Assembly: GCA_944324945.1 (NCBI GenBank)
Contig: CALUYE010000005.1
Span: 1 to 64,000 of the forward strand
Reading direction: 5' to 3'
DNA length: 64,000 bases
Source of the DNA: Candidatus Gastranaerophilales bacterium
GTDB lineage: Bacteria; Cyanobacteriota; Vampirovibrionia; Gastranaerophilales; Gastranaerophilaceae
Below are positions 42,590-51,711 of this stretch, piece after piece (the first letter of the stretch is position 1; the number at the start of each line of letters is the position of its first letter). A program made the position numbers and the translations under genes. The notes under the pieces were generated by a model. The model had not been told where the DNA came from and did not search any database. It saw only the letters and a list, made by a program, of their open reading frames with translations.

Positions 42590-43638
42590 TTCAATTCTTT
42601 TATTTCAATATCAAGCTCTAAAACGTTAAATGAAAAACCTTTAGTTTCATCCAATAAGCCTTTTAATTTTGCTTCGTCTTTTTGCGTTGTTAAAAATACC
42701 GTGCAATCCAATTGTCTTGCTTCTTTAATTAAAGTTTTTATATCATTTTTTGAATATTTGTGATGATCATCAAACGGGATTTCTTTTTTGATATCGTAAA
42801 ATTTTTTGGCAAAATCAAAAAACTGTCCGCTCTGTCCTATAGCGCAAAAAGCAATTGCTTTTTCTTTTTTTGAAGTTATTATATCTGCTTTTGTTGATAA
42901 ATTATAAATTCTTTTTGGAACCATGTTACAGATGCTTATTTTTTTATTGAATATTTTTTTTATCCAATTAAGAGCATCATCTATATTTTCATCCCCTTTA
43001 TTTACAAGAATAACGCTATCCGCGCGCTTTAGTTCCCCAACAGGCTCTCTTAGCGGCCCAAGGGGCAAAAGGTGATTATTTCCAAAGCGCATTTTTGAAT
43101 CTATTACTATAATTGTTCTGTCTTTTTTCACTTTTCGATTTGAAAAACCGTCATCTAAAATAACCGTTCTGCACCCTTTTGAAATTGCTTCATTTATGGC
43201 TTTTTTTCTATTGACACAGGTTATAACAACAACATTTTTATTGGTTTTTTTTGCCGTTTGATAAGGCTCATCCCCGCATATATTTCCGTCTTTAAATTTG
43301 ATTCCGTCTAAATCTTTAATTATATTGGGGTTTTTGTTGTTAAGTTTTGCTTTGTATCCTCTTGAAATTATTGCAACATTTTCATTTTTTGATATTTTAT
43401 TTGCAAGACTAATTACAACAGGGGTTTTACCTACCCCTCCCGTTGTCAGATTGCCTATGCAAATAACATTAGCGTTTGTTTTTTCTTCGGATAATATATT
43501 TTTTTCGTATAAAAAATTTTTAAAATTAATAATTCCCAAATAAAAAAATTCAACTAAACGCAATACTCCAAACAGGCAAATGTTTGCTTTTTGCCTGTTA
43601 TAGTGTATATTTTGAAATGTTGTTTTTATTTTTGCCAT
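42586..43638 (-). CDS. lpxK: Tetraacyldisaccharide 4'-kinase
   Basis: Phosphorylates the 4' position of the lipid A precursor, at the inner membrane. 350 residues with a P-loop NLTTGGVGKTPVV (~63-75), an N-terminal hydrophobic anchor region, ISRGYKAK and ILDDGFSNRKVKKDRTI (the D-D-x-Q-like active-site region), all typical. It follows mlaD by 5 nt as the last gene of mlaE-mlaF-mlaD-lpxK. Its presence shows that the cell makes lipid A. Confidence 0.93.
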   Translation of the reverse strand: MAKIKTTFQNIHYNRQKANICLFGVLRLVEFFYLGIINFKNFLYEKNILSEEKTNANVICIGNLTTGGVGKTPVVISLANKISKNENVAIISRGYKAKLNNKNPNIIKDLDGIKFKDGNICGDEPYQTAKKTNKNVVVITCVNRKKAINEAISKGCRTVILDDGFSNRKVKKDRTIIVIDSKMRFGNNHLLPLGPLREPVGELKRADSVILVNKGDENIDDALNWIKKIFNKKISICNMVPKRIYNLSTKADIITSKKEKAIAFCAIGQSGQFFDFAKKFYDIKKEIPFDDHHKYSKNDIKTLIKEARQLDCTVFLTTQKDEAKLKGLLDETKGFSFNVLELDIEIKELN

Positions 43639-43643
43639 ATTAA

Positions 43644-45008
43644 TTAAAACATTAGTCTGAACAATAGGAACCTTTTATTTAATTTTTCAGAGAATTTTGA
43701 AAGATTTTTTGTAATTGTATTAATTTCTTTAACGGTTGATTTTAACTTCATTTTTTCGCCGTCTTCCAATCTGTTATAATCAGTCATAATTTCTGAAATA
43801 TTTTGAGTAATATCCGCAAGGTTTGTAATTGTTCTTGTGATATCTTCTTTTAATTGCTCGTCTTTAGTGTATTCATTAATATAGCTTGAAATTTCCGTTA
43901 TATTTCTTGTTGTTGTTTCAAGATTAGAGATGATATCTTTATTTTGAGCATCTTCAATTACTTTATTAACGTTATCGGACATCTTGCCTATCGATTTAAT
44001 TGTTGTTAAAACATCGTTTTTCAAGCTTTCATCCGATATTAAATTGTTTAAATTGTTTGATAATCTTGTTAAACTGTCAATTAAATCTTCGGATTGATTA
44101 ATTAAAGATTCAATATCGTTTTTACTTGAATCTATAAGAAGCGCCGCTTTATCAAGAGTTGTATTTGCGCTTGCGGTAAGCGTTTTAATATTTTGAGCGG
44201 AATCTTTAATGCTTTCAATAAATTCATCGGATAAAATTTCCGTTATCTTATCGTTTGTATCAAGCATTGCTTTTGTTGCCCTGAAACCTAAATCCATAAA
44301 TTCAGACATACGAATAGGTTCAATTATAGTGTATTTAATATCTTTTTTAGGTGTTTGTATTATCTCGCCGTCAAGCATGTAAAATATTATTTTATTGTTT
44401 TGAATTTTCATCCCGATAGACTCTTTATCAACAATAAGCCCGGGTAAATCAATTACATAGTATAGTTTTATAATATTTCTTGTATCAAATTTTTGCTTTA
44501 AATTTCGAGGCAATTGAGATTTTTTAAGCATCTCAAAATCTATTACTTTACCTATGGGGGTTAAACCTTGCGATAGCTGCATATAAATTATATCGTCTTT
44601 TTTTATTGTTGTTGTACTTTTATTTGTATTTGCAAACACAAATTCCACTTTAGGAGGAGTAACTTCAAGGAATTGCTCTCCTATAATTCCCGATTGTTGG
44701 ATTGAAATTGTTGAAGCGTAAGGAATTTTAACCCCTTTTTCGGTTACGACAAAACGAAGTTTAACATAGCTGTCTTTTCCGTTCATAACAGGGGTGATTT
44801 CTTCAACCTGACCTATTCTAAGACCCATCATCTGAACTGCAGACCCTGCTCTCATGCCGTTTATATCGTTAAATGCAACATCAATTCTTTCGCCTGATGA
44901 TAAACTTCTTCCTTTTACCCATAAAACGGTAAAAATTAATATCGATATGGCGCTTAATGTCAGCAAGCCGACTTTTAAAGATGTTGAATATTTACTTTTT
45001 ACTTTCAT
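43644..45008 (-). CDS. mlaD: MlaD-family MCE-domain protein (lipid transport substrate-binding subunit)
   Basis: 454 residues. N-terminal membrane helix (~10-30), MCE domain (~35-120; DINGMRAGSAVQMMGLRIGQVEEI, then IPYASTISIQQSGIIGEQFLEV), and a long C-terminal helical tail (~270-430) with many Asn/Ile/Asp heptads suited to form a periplasmic tube. It is longer than E. coli MlaD, closer to cyanobacterial/chloroplast TGD2-type proteins. Encoded with mlaE and mlaF; AAAAAGGG precedes the ATG. Confidence 0.9.
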   Translation of the reverse strand: MKVKSKYSTSLKVGLLTLSAISILIFTVLWVKGRSLSSGERIDVAFNDINGMRAGSAVQMMGLRIGQVEEITPVMNGKDSYVKLRFVVTEKGVKIPYASTISIQQSGIIGEQFLEVTPPKVEFVFANTNKSTTTIKKDDIIYMQLSQGLTPIGKVIDFEMLKKSQLPRNLKQKFDTRNIIKLYYVIDLPGLIVDKESIGMKIQNNKIIFYMLDGEIIQTPKKDIKYTIIEPIRMSEFMDLGFRATKAMLDTNDKITEILSDEFIESIKDSAQNIKTLTASANTTLDKAALLIDSSKNDIESLINQSEDLIDSLTRLSNNLNNLISDESLKNDVLTTIKSIGKMSDNVNKVIEDAQNKDIISNLETTTRNITEISSYINEYTKDEQLKEDITRTITNLADITQNISEIMTDYNRLEDGEKMKLKSTVKEINTITKNLSKFSEKLNKRFLLFRLMF

Positions 45009-45032
45009 ATTTAGCCCTTTTTCATTTAATTC

Positions 45033-45758
45033 TTATTTTGTTGCTATATTCATAGGCCCCTGTATTGAAGCGCTCACAAATTGCCTTGCGTAAGGATTTT
45101 CACCGCTTAAAAGCTCTTCAACACCTCCACTAAAAACAATTGAGCCTTGATATAGCATAATTACTTTATCAACCGCACGTTTTATTGTTGATAATTGGTG
45201 CGTTACAACAATACATGCGGCATTTAAGTCTTTTTTTAATTGTACGATATAATCTTCAATCATGGTTGATGTAACAGGATCAAGCCCTGCTGTGGGTTCA
45301 TCATATAAAATTATATTCGGGTTTGTAACAATTGCACGTGCAAAACCAACTCTTTTTTGCATGCCGCCCGATAATTCCGAAGGATATTTATCTTCAATTC
45401 CTTCAAGACCTACCATTTTCAATTTTTCTTTAACGATTTTTTCAATTTCACTTTTTGAATATTTTCCTCTCAATTCTTTTCTCTCAACCAGAGGAAAAGA
45501 AATATTATCAAACACATCCAAAAAATCAAACAGGGCACTATATTGAAAAGCCATAGCAATTTCAGAATTTTCAGGGTAGATAATTTCTCCTGAATCTTTT
45601 TCCAAAATTCCCGATATTATTTTTAATAAAGTCGATTTACCCGATCCTGAAAAACCAATAACTCCTAAAGTCTCTCCGTTGTTTACCTTAAATGATATGT
45701 CTTTTAAAACATACCTTTTATCAAATATTTTGGATAAATTTTTAACTTCTATCGACAT
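45033..45758 (-). CDS. mlaF: MlaF-type ABC ATPase for lipid transport
   Basis: 241 residues. Walker A GFSGSGKST (~35), signature LSGGMQKRVGFARA (~132, the GGMxKRV form is typical of MCE-linked ATPases), Walker B ILYDEPTAGLDP (~154), and H-loop VTHQ. Energises phospholipid movement with MlaE and MlaD. It lies 9 nt after mlaE and 24 nt before mlaD. Confidence 0.94.
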   Translation of the reverse strand: MSIEVKNLSKIFDKRYVLKDISFKVNNGETLGVIGFSGSGKSTLLKIISGILEKDSGEIIYPENSEIAMAFQYSALFDFLDVFDNISFPLVERKELRGKYSKSEIEKIVKEKLKMVGLEGIEDKYPSELSGGMQKRVGFARAIVTNPNIILYDEPTAGLDPVTSTMIEDYIVQLKKDLNAACIVVTHQLSTIKRAVDKVIMLYQGSIVFSGGVEELLSGENPYARQFVSASIQGPMNIATK

Positions 45759-45767
45759 AAATTAAAC

Positions 45768-46565
45768 CTACAGATAAAATATTGAAGCAAAAACAAAATC
45801 CCAAACGGCAATAACAAGAAAAGACCAAACTACCGCTTTTGTAGTCGCCAAACCGACCTCTTTGGCGCCGCCTTTTGTAAAACAGCCGCAGCTGCAACTT
45901 ATAAGAGCTATCGTTCCTCCGAAAAACGAAGATTTTAACAATGCAATAAATATATCCCTGATAAACAATCCATGCCACAGAGATGTAAAATAATTCAATA
46001 AGCTTAAATCAGCGCACCAATTTGAAACATATCCTGCGCATATAAGCCCGAAAGTAGCGGATATTATAAATATGACGGGCATAAATAATACCCCTGCCAG
46101 AAATCTCGGGACGATTAAATATTCAATATAATCAACCTTTAAAACACTCATGGCGTTTATCTGCTCGCTTACCGCCATAGAGGCCAATTCTGAAGCAAAT
46201 GACGAACCTACCATGGATATTATCGCAAAACCGCTCATTATCGCAGCAAGCTCTCTTACCATAACTAAAGCGGACAAGGAACCCGTATAATCGGCACCTC
46301 CCTGCTTTGCAAGCTCAGGTGCCAATTGCATTGCAATAATTGCTGATGTCATCCCTACAATTGTTAAACTGATAGGCAGGCTGTCATAAGCAAAACGTTT
46401 TGACTGTTCAAGCGTTTCTTTGAAATTAATCCTTAATAAAAGAATTCGCTTAACAACTTTTACAAAAACCTGCCCCATATCGCCAAGAGTAATTAAAAAA
46501 TCTTTTAACTGTTCCCAAAGCAATAAAAAAGCATTATAAGTTAAAGTTTTATTCAGTTCGAACAT
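45768..46565 (-). CDS. mlaE: MlaE-family permease
   Basis: 265 residues, five or six membrane helices after an N-terminal amphipathic segment. LPISLTIVGMTSAIIAMQLAPEL, MVRELAAIMSGFAIISMVGSSFASELASMAVSEQINAM and FGGTIALISCSCG are conserved in MlaE/TGD1. First gene of the operon. TAAAAT (minus strand, 46572-46577) ends 6 nt before the ATG without a Shine-Dalgarno, a leaderless candidate with a weaker -10. Confidence 0.94.
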   Translation of the reverse strand: MFELNKTLTYNAFLLLWEQLKDFLITLGDMGQVFVKVVKRILLLRINFKETLEQSKRFAYDSLPISLTIVGMTSAIIAMQLAPELAKQGGADYTGSLSALVMVRELAAIMSGFAIISMVGSSFASELASMAVSEQINAMSVLKVDYIEYLIVPRFLAGVLFMPVIFIISATFGLICAGYVSNWCADLSLLNYFTSLWHGLFIRDIFIALLKSSFFGGTIALISCSCGCFTKGGAKEVGLATTKAVVWSFLVIAVWDFVFASIFYL

Positions 46566-46697
46566 ATAGTTATTTTATCTTAAAAATCAGTTTTATTCGA
46601 CATTATATAAATAAATTTAGCCTATTTATATTAGGATTTTTTAAAAAAATTTTCAAAACACTTTAAAAACACTTAAATTTAAGGTATATTAAATATA

Positions 46698-48071
46698 ATG
46701 TTTGAAAAATTTACCCAAAAAGCAATCGATGTTGTCCAGACCGCTCAAAATTATGCAGCGCAGTTTTGTCATAGCGAAGTTTTGCCGCAGCATCTTCTAT
46801 TAGGACTTGTTTTTCAAACAAAAGGGGTTCAGGCAAAAATTTTAAATTTTGATAAAATTAATTTTGGCGAGCTAATCATAGAAGTCCATAACAGCGCGAA
46901 AATTAACCCCGAAAAAACAAAAAAAGATGCCGTTCAATTCTCAAAAAGCTCAAGAGAAATTTTAGAACTTGCAGTAAAATTATCAAACGAACTGAATTCA
47001 AAATTTATCATGCCCCAGCACATTGCTCTTGCTATTTTAGAAAGTAAAAACTCGGGCGCATATAAAATTCTTAAAAAATTCGAAATCGATGAAGAAAAAA
47101 TACTTCCAAACCTTAAAAGAATACTTGACAAAAGTTCGGATATAAAAAACATTCACCCTGAGAATAATACCGAAAACACTCAATTATTAAACATCAACGA
47201 TTTCTTTAAAGAAAAGACAATATCTCAAATTTTATCAAATGCCCAGTCAAAAGTTTCAACATCAGGCTATGAAATTATGGGAAGCGAGCAGATATTGCAA
47301 TCTATTTTAGAAAATAAAGATTATAAAATTACAAATATTTTAGAAAAATATTCAATAACAAGTGATTATGTAGCGGAAAAATTAAAAGAATTTAAATCAA
47401 GAAGCGCAGAGTTTGAAAATTCCGAAAAACAAATTATTTTTACTCCAAACGCCTTTCAAGCGCTTCTTTTGGCGCTTGATTACGCCAAAGAATCGGGAAG
47501 TGTCGGAATTTCTGCAGAACATGTTATTTTAGGCATTTTAAAATCCAAAAAAGGAATTGCCTATAAAATCTTATCTGGCGCAATCGGAGATATTTCATCG
47601 TTTGAAGATAAAGTTATAAAAAATAAAGACGATAAAATTCCTGAAACGCTTGCCATTTTAAGACTTGCAAAAGAACAGGCAAGAGAATTAAATTCAAACA
47701 CAGTTGGAACGGAAATTATTTTATTAGGTATTTTATCTTACGGCTCGGGAATAGCAGCAGACGTTTTAAGACGCTTGGGAATTACCCTGAAAGATGCTAA
47801 AACGGAAGTCCAAAAACTTTTAAAACCCGAAAACAATAAAACTGAGGCACTTAGTCTTTCATACAGCCCGAGAGCAAAAAAAATTCTTGAAGTAGCTTAT
47901 GAAACCGCAAAAGAACATAAAAGAAGTGCCATAAAATCGGAAAATATTTTATACGGCATAACCAAAATGCCAAATTGTCTTGCAATGCAGGTTCTTGTTA
48001 ATTTAGGAACAGACATTCTTGAAATCCAACAGGGAATTAAACAACAACTGTTAGGCGGAATGGAATTATAA
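46698..48071 (+). CDS. Clp N-domain repeat protein without an ATPase
   Basis: 457 residues. It starts MFEKFTQKAIDVVQTAQNYA...HSEVLPQHLLLGLV, nearly the consensus N-domain of ClpC, and repeats the ~75-residue Clp_N unit about six times (ILELAVKLSNELNSKFIMPQHIALAIL; ALLLALDYAKESGSVGISAEHVILGIL; ILRLAKEQARELNSNTVGTEIILLGIL; ILEVAYETAKEHKRSAIKSENILYGI). No Walker motifs or AAA+ modules follow, so it cannot unfold by itself. It could be an adaptor or decoy for ClpC substrates. TATATT (46685-46690) ends 7 nt before the ATG: leaderless. Confidence 0.8.
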   Translation: MFEKFTQKAIDVVQTAQNYAAQFCHSEVLPQHLLLGLVFQTKGVQAKILNFDKINFGELIIEVHNSAKINPEKTKKDAVQFSKSSREILELAVKLSNELNSKFIMPQHIALAILESKNSGAYKILKKFEIDEEKILPNLKRILDKSSDIKNIHPENNTENTQLLNINDFFKEKTISQILSNAQSKVSTSGYEIMGSEQILQSILENKDYKITNILEKYSITSDYVAEKLKEFKSRSAEFENSEKQIIFTPNAFQALLLALDYAKESGSVGISAEHVILGILKSKKGIAYKILSGAIGDISSFEDKVIKNKDDKIPETLAILRLAKEQARELNSNTVGTEIILLGILSYGSGIAADVLRRLGITLKDAKTEVQKLLKPENNKTEALSLSYSPRAKKILEVAYETAKEHKRSAIKSENILYGITKMPNCLAMQVLVNLGTDILEIQQGIKQQLLGGMEL

Positions 48072-48152
48072 TTTTTTATAATATTTTTTCAACCGTATGT
48101 ATTAGTTCGCATGTATGATTGAAAATAAAACTAAAAATTATATAATTCCTCT

Positions 48153-48269
48153 ATGATTAAAACAACTTTTTTAGAAATTTGGAATAACCTTCATCCAATG
48201 ATTCACTTTTGGATCATCATAAGTTCGGTAGGAGTTTTAACACTATACGGCGTTATGTTTTGCCTGTAG
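48153..48269 (+). CDS. 38-residue single-helix membrane protein
   Basis: ATG at 48153, stop TAG at 48267-48269. An amphipathic start (MIKTTFLEIWNNLHPM) is followed by a hydrophobic helix (FWIIISSVGVLTLYGVMFCL) reaching the C-terminus. TTGAAA (48119-48124), 16-nt spacer and TATAAT (48141-48146) form a good promoter that ends 6 nt before the ATG, as in other leaderless genes here, which supports it as real. No family recognised; a small membrane-complex subunit or regulator is possible. Confidence 0.55.
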   Translation: MIKTTFLEIWNNLHPMIHFWIIISSVGVLTLYGVMFCL

Positions 48270-48287
48270 TAAAGTTTGCTTAATATA

Positions 48288-48326
48288 TGGTAAAATATGC
48301 TTTTAATTCAATTTTGTTTGAATTAA
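48288..48326 (+). promoter_or_regulatory. Extended -10 promoter and 5'-terminal hairpin of the second LDLYA protein gene
   Basis: TGG plus TAAAAT (48291-48296) sets the start site near 48303. The transcript would begin directly with a 9-bp stem-loop (TTAATTCAA with TTGAATTAA, 48303-48326), which could protect the 5' end or affect initiation. AAAGGA follows at 48342-48347. Confidence 0.5.
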
Positions 48327-48357
48327 TCTTTTAAACATAAGAAAGGAATGTTTGGAA

Positions 48358-48564
48358 ATGATGCATATTGAGCCACAGCCTATCCAAACAGCGTACATCA
48401 ATCCCAATTATATAACGGCAATATGTACGACTGATAATGGCGACACTACACTGGTTAGAACAACAGACGGCAAAAGCTACAGAACCGATTGCGATATTCA
48501 CGAACTGGCACAAAAAACCCAAAAAGCGATATCGGAAGGAAAAGTTTTGGATTTATACGCTTAA
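48358..48564 (+). CDS. Small protein with C-terminal LDLYA, 68 residues
   Basis: Start ATG at 48358 (AAAGGA 10 nt upstream); a second ATG follows directly and a TTG lies two codons earlier. Beta-rich first half (NYITAICTTDNGDTTLVRTTDGKSYRTDC) followed by a helix (IHELAQKTQKAISEGK) and the ending VLDLYA. The last five residues match the 60-residue protein at 37001-37183, while the rest is dissimilar. The stop shares bases with the stop of the convergent helicase gene. Function unknown. Confidence 0.75.
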   Translation: MMHIEPQPIQTAYINPNYITAICTTDNGDTTLVRTTDGKSYRTDCDIHELAQKTQKAISEGKVLDLYA

Positions 48565-51500
48565 AGTGTATCTTTTACTTTGCAAAAATCTTTATATTGA
48601 CAATATTTGCAGGATTTTTCACTTTTGTTTGCTTCAAAATTATAAGAGCGGATATTATCAATTGCCGATTTAAATTTTTGAACAACAGCTTTGCATTCTT
48701 CATCGGATAAATTTAAATACAGATTGCTCTTTGATTCTTCAACAAAAATAAACCCTGTTTTTGAAACTTTATTATTTGTTGCTTTTTCAAAAAAGTATTT
48801 ATAAAGCGCTATTTGATTGTAATAATTTTGATAGTCCCCGTCAAAAGAAATTTCACTTTCTTTTTTAGCGCTTCCTGTTTTATAATCATAAATCGAATAG
48901 CTTCCATCCTTATTTTTATCAATTCTATCTATTATGCCGTTAAATTTATAGCTATCTTCTTCATAATTTATTTTATATTCAATATCAAATATATCTAAAG
49001 GGTTTGCTGAAATTAAATTTGAATAATACCTATCAAGCGCATCTTTGCCTCTTTTTAAGAGTATTTCTTTTTGTTCCATGGAATCAAGGGGCATTATTTT
49101 TAATTTATTTTCAAAAATTTTAATATATTCTTCTTTTTTAGGATATTCGCCTTTTTCTTTAGCGTTTTTACATATATATTCAAGAGCATTATGGATTGCA
49201 CTTCCAAAAAGCAGATTATTTATATTTTGTGCTTTTGATGATAAGTCAAGAATATATTCATATAAAAACTGTCTCGGGCAGTTAAGATAAGTGTTAATTG
49301 ATGTCGGTGAAAAGTGTTTATCTTTTATTTTTGAATCAATAAAAGCGCAAAAGTCTCTGTTATAATCATATTCTTTTTTAAAAAGCATCTCTTTTTGCTC
49401 TTCAAGATATGATTCGTTTGTATATTTTAAAGTTTCTCTTAACTCAAGAATATCCTGGATATTTGAAACAAATTCGCTTAAAATTGCGGCACGTCTGCCT
49501 GAATTTTCAACGTATGAAAGCCTTAGCGTATGTTTTGCTCTTGTTAGACCTACATACATTAATTTTATTTTATCCGAGCGCTTTATTTCATCAAGCTCTT
49601 CTTTTGTTTTATATTCAGCGCATGATACGGGAATTATTGGTTTATAAGAACTTATATCTTTTTCCCAGTTGCTTCTTAACAGTGTGGGCATAAAAACGTA
49701 TTCAAATTCTCTTCCTTTTGAAGAATGATAGGTTGATAATTGAACCGCATTTTGAACAACAGGCGCTTTTGAAGTTAATATCGGGATTTCATCATTTAGT
49801 GCAATATCTAAATATTCAACAAAATCCGCAAGCGAGATTTTTTTATATATTTCGCAAAATTCCATTGCTTCATCAATTATTTTTTTCAGTCCCGCAATAT
49901 TTTCCATCTTGTTTATTTTTGAATTTATAAAATAGTCAAAAATCCCTGTTTTGGCGCCTGTTTCAATGATTATATTTTTAAGAGATTCGTTTGTTTGGTA
50001 TTTGTTTAAATAATCAAATGTATTAATAAAACTATTTATTCTATCCTTATCAATAAAATCATCAATCTCTTTCATTGATTCAATAAAAGATTTATTAATT
50101 GAGCGCTTTTCTAAAATTTTTATATAATCAAGTTCTTGTATTTTAAAAGGTTCCAATAAAAGAAGTTTTAATATTTTATCCGAATTTAATTCAGGATTTA
50201 CAAGCATTTTAAGATAATAATAAAATACAATCGATGATTTTATTTCAAAAATATTTTTCCCGTCTTTTAATTCGTAAGGAATATTTCGATTTTTTAAAAA
50301 TATTGAAATTTTTTCAAGCTCTTTATTGCTTTTTGTTAAAATTGCAATCTGAGATAAATCTTTTTTTCCTTCATCATCTAAAGGGCAAAGGTTTGAATTA
50401 ATTATATTTTCAATTTCATTTGCTATTGATAAATATTCCTGATTAACATCAAAATATTTTGTACAGGTTACTTTTGAATTTTTTGAATAGAGTTTTTCGT
50501 TTTTGGCTATTAAATTTTTATCTATATTTTTATCCTTAAATTTAGGATTTACTTCAAGTCTTTTATTATCTTGCTTAGCTATATTTCTTGCGCAGTCAAG
50601 AATATTTTGCGTTGATCTTAAATTTTCTCTAAGACAGATTACTTTTGTATCGGGGTATTTATCTAAAAATTTTTCAATTATATCGAGTCTTGCACCCTGA
50701 AAAGTATAAATTATCTGATCATCATCCCCGACAACAAAAATATTTTGCTTGTTTGAAGCATCAATAATATTAAATAAAATCTCATTTTGGGAAATGTTTG
50801 TATCTTGATATTCATCAACAAGAATATAATCGTATTTGTTTGCAATTTTATCCAAAAACACGGGGCTTTGCTTAAATTTATCAAGAACAAAAGAAATCAT
50901 ATCGTCAAAATCAATAAAGTGATTTTGCTCCGTTTTATTTTTGTATAGCTCATAAAATTCCCAAATTTCTTGCGCTTTTAGAATATTTTTTTTAATTTCT
51001 TCAATTTCTTGTTGAATTTTTTCGGGCTTTCTTTTTGAAGTTTGATTTTTTAATTCATTTTCAAGAAGCTTTATTTTAGGCTCCCAGTCAGGGTTTGTTT
51101 TTATGTTTTCAAAATAAGTTTTTTTATCGTATCTGTGTTTTTTAATTTGTTCTATTCTGTCTTGAATAGGTTTTAAATAAACATAAGGGTCGTTTCTTTT
51201 GCTTCTGTATTCTTTCGGATTTAATTCATCAATACATTCTTTTATAAACTGTTTTGATATTGAAGGAGTAATTATTCTATAGTTTTCGCTTAATTCAAAT
51301 TCTTCAAAATTATCGTTTATTATTGAATTGCAAAAACTGTGGTATGTAAAAATATCAACCCCGCAATCAAGTTTATTTAATTTTTTTGCAAGTCTTGATT
51401 TCATCTCGCTTGCTGCAGCGTCTGAATATGTAAGACATAGAATTTTAGCAGGATTAATACCCCCAAGAAGCATATTTTTAATCCGCTCAATTACGGTAAA

Positions 51501-51608
51501 TGTCTTACCTGTACCTGGGCCTGCCAGAACAAGATATTTTCCTTCAAGCGAATCTATGCATTTTTGCTGCAATTCATTTGGTTTTATTTCTGATTTCAGG
51601 GTATTCAT
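48561..51608 (-). CDS. UvrD-type helicase fused to a PD-(D/E)XK nuclease with Fe-S cysteines
   Basis: 1015 residues. Superfamily 1 helicase: Walker A AGPGTGKT (29-36), LTYSDAAASEMKSR, VDEYQDT, VGDDDQIIYTFQGA, and a late VQLSTYHSSKGREFEYVF and GLTRAKHTL. The C-terminal ~200 residues form a RecB/AddB-like nuclease: GSAIHNALEYI, GIIDRIDKNKDGSYSIYDYKTG, with cysteines in NCPRQF and CKYCQYKDFC likely holding a 4Fe-4S cluster. It combines helicase and nuclease as in AddA/AddB-type repair. TGTTATTAT ends 6 nt before the ATG: leaderless. Confidence 0.88.
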   Translation of the reverse strand: MNTLKSEIKPNELQQKCIDSLEGKYLVLAGPGTGKTFTVIERIKNMLLGGINPAKILCLTYSDAAASEMKSRLAKKLNKLDCGVDIFTYHSFCNSIINDNFEEFELSENYRIITPSISKQFIKECIDELNPKEYRSKRNDPYVYLKPIQDRIEQIKKHRYDKKTYFENIKTNPDWEPKIKLLENELKNQTSKRKPEKIQQEIEEIKKNILKAQEIWEFYELYKNKTEQNHFIDFDDMISFVLDKFKQSPVFLDKIANKYDYILVDEYQDTNISQNEILFNIIDASNKQNIFVVGDDDQIIYTFQGARLDIIEKFLDKYPDTKVICLRENLRSTQNILDCARNIAKQDNKRLEVNPKFKDKNIDKNLIAKNEKLYSKNSKVTCTKYFDVNQEYLSIANEIENIINSNLCPLDDEGKKDLSQIAILTKSNKELEKISIFLKNRNIPYELKDGKNIFEIKSSIVFYYYLKMLVNPELNSDKILKLLLLEPFKIQELDYIKILEKRSINKSFIESMKEIDDFIDKDRINSFINTFDYLNKYQTNESLKNIIIETGAKTGIFDYFINSKINKMENIAGLKKIIDEAMEFCEIYKKISLADFVEYLDIALNDEIPILTSKAPVVQNAVQLSTYHSSKGREFEYVFMPTLLRSNWEKDISSYKPIIPVSCAEYKTKEELDEIKRSDKIKLMYVGLTRAKHTLRLSYVENSGRRAAILSEFVSNIQDILELRETLKYTNESYLEEQKEMLFKKEYDYNRDFCAFIDSKIKDKHFSPTSINTYLNCPRQFLYEYILDLSSKAQNINNLLFGSAIHNALEYICKNAKEKGEYPKKEEYIKIFENKLKIMPLDSMEQKEILLKRGKDALDRYYSNLISANPLDIFDIEYKINYEEDSYKFNGIIDRIDKNKDGSYSIYDYKTGSAKKESEISFDGDYQNYYNQIALYKYFFEKATNNKVSKTGFIFVEESKSNLYLNLSDEECKAVVQKFKSAIDNIRSYNFEANKSEKSCKYCQYKDFCKVKDTL

Positions 51609-51711
51609 AATTTAATAATAACAAATTTTTCAAAAATTTAATATTCTTCAATAAAATTTAAAAAAATTCACACTAATTGAAAAAAAATAAAGTTTGTGTT
51701 ATTTTCACAAA

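Noticed and set aside
48349-48372. Seven-codon ATG frame upstream of the 68-residue protein
   Set aside because: Its ATG directly abuts AAAGGA, leaving no ribosome-binding spacing, and the peptide has no special codon content.
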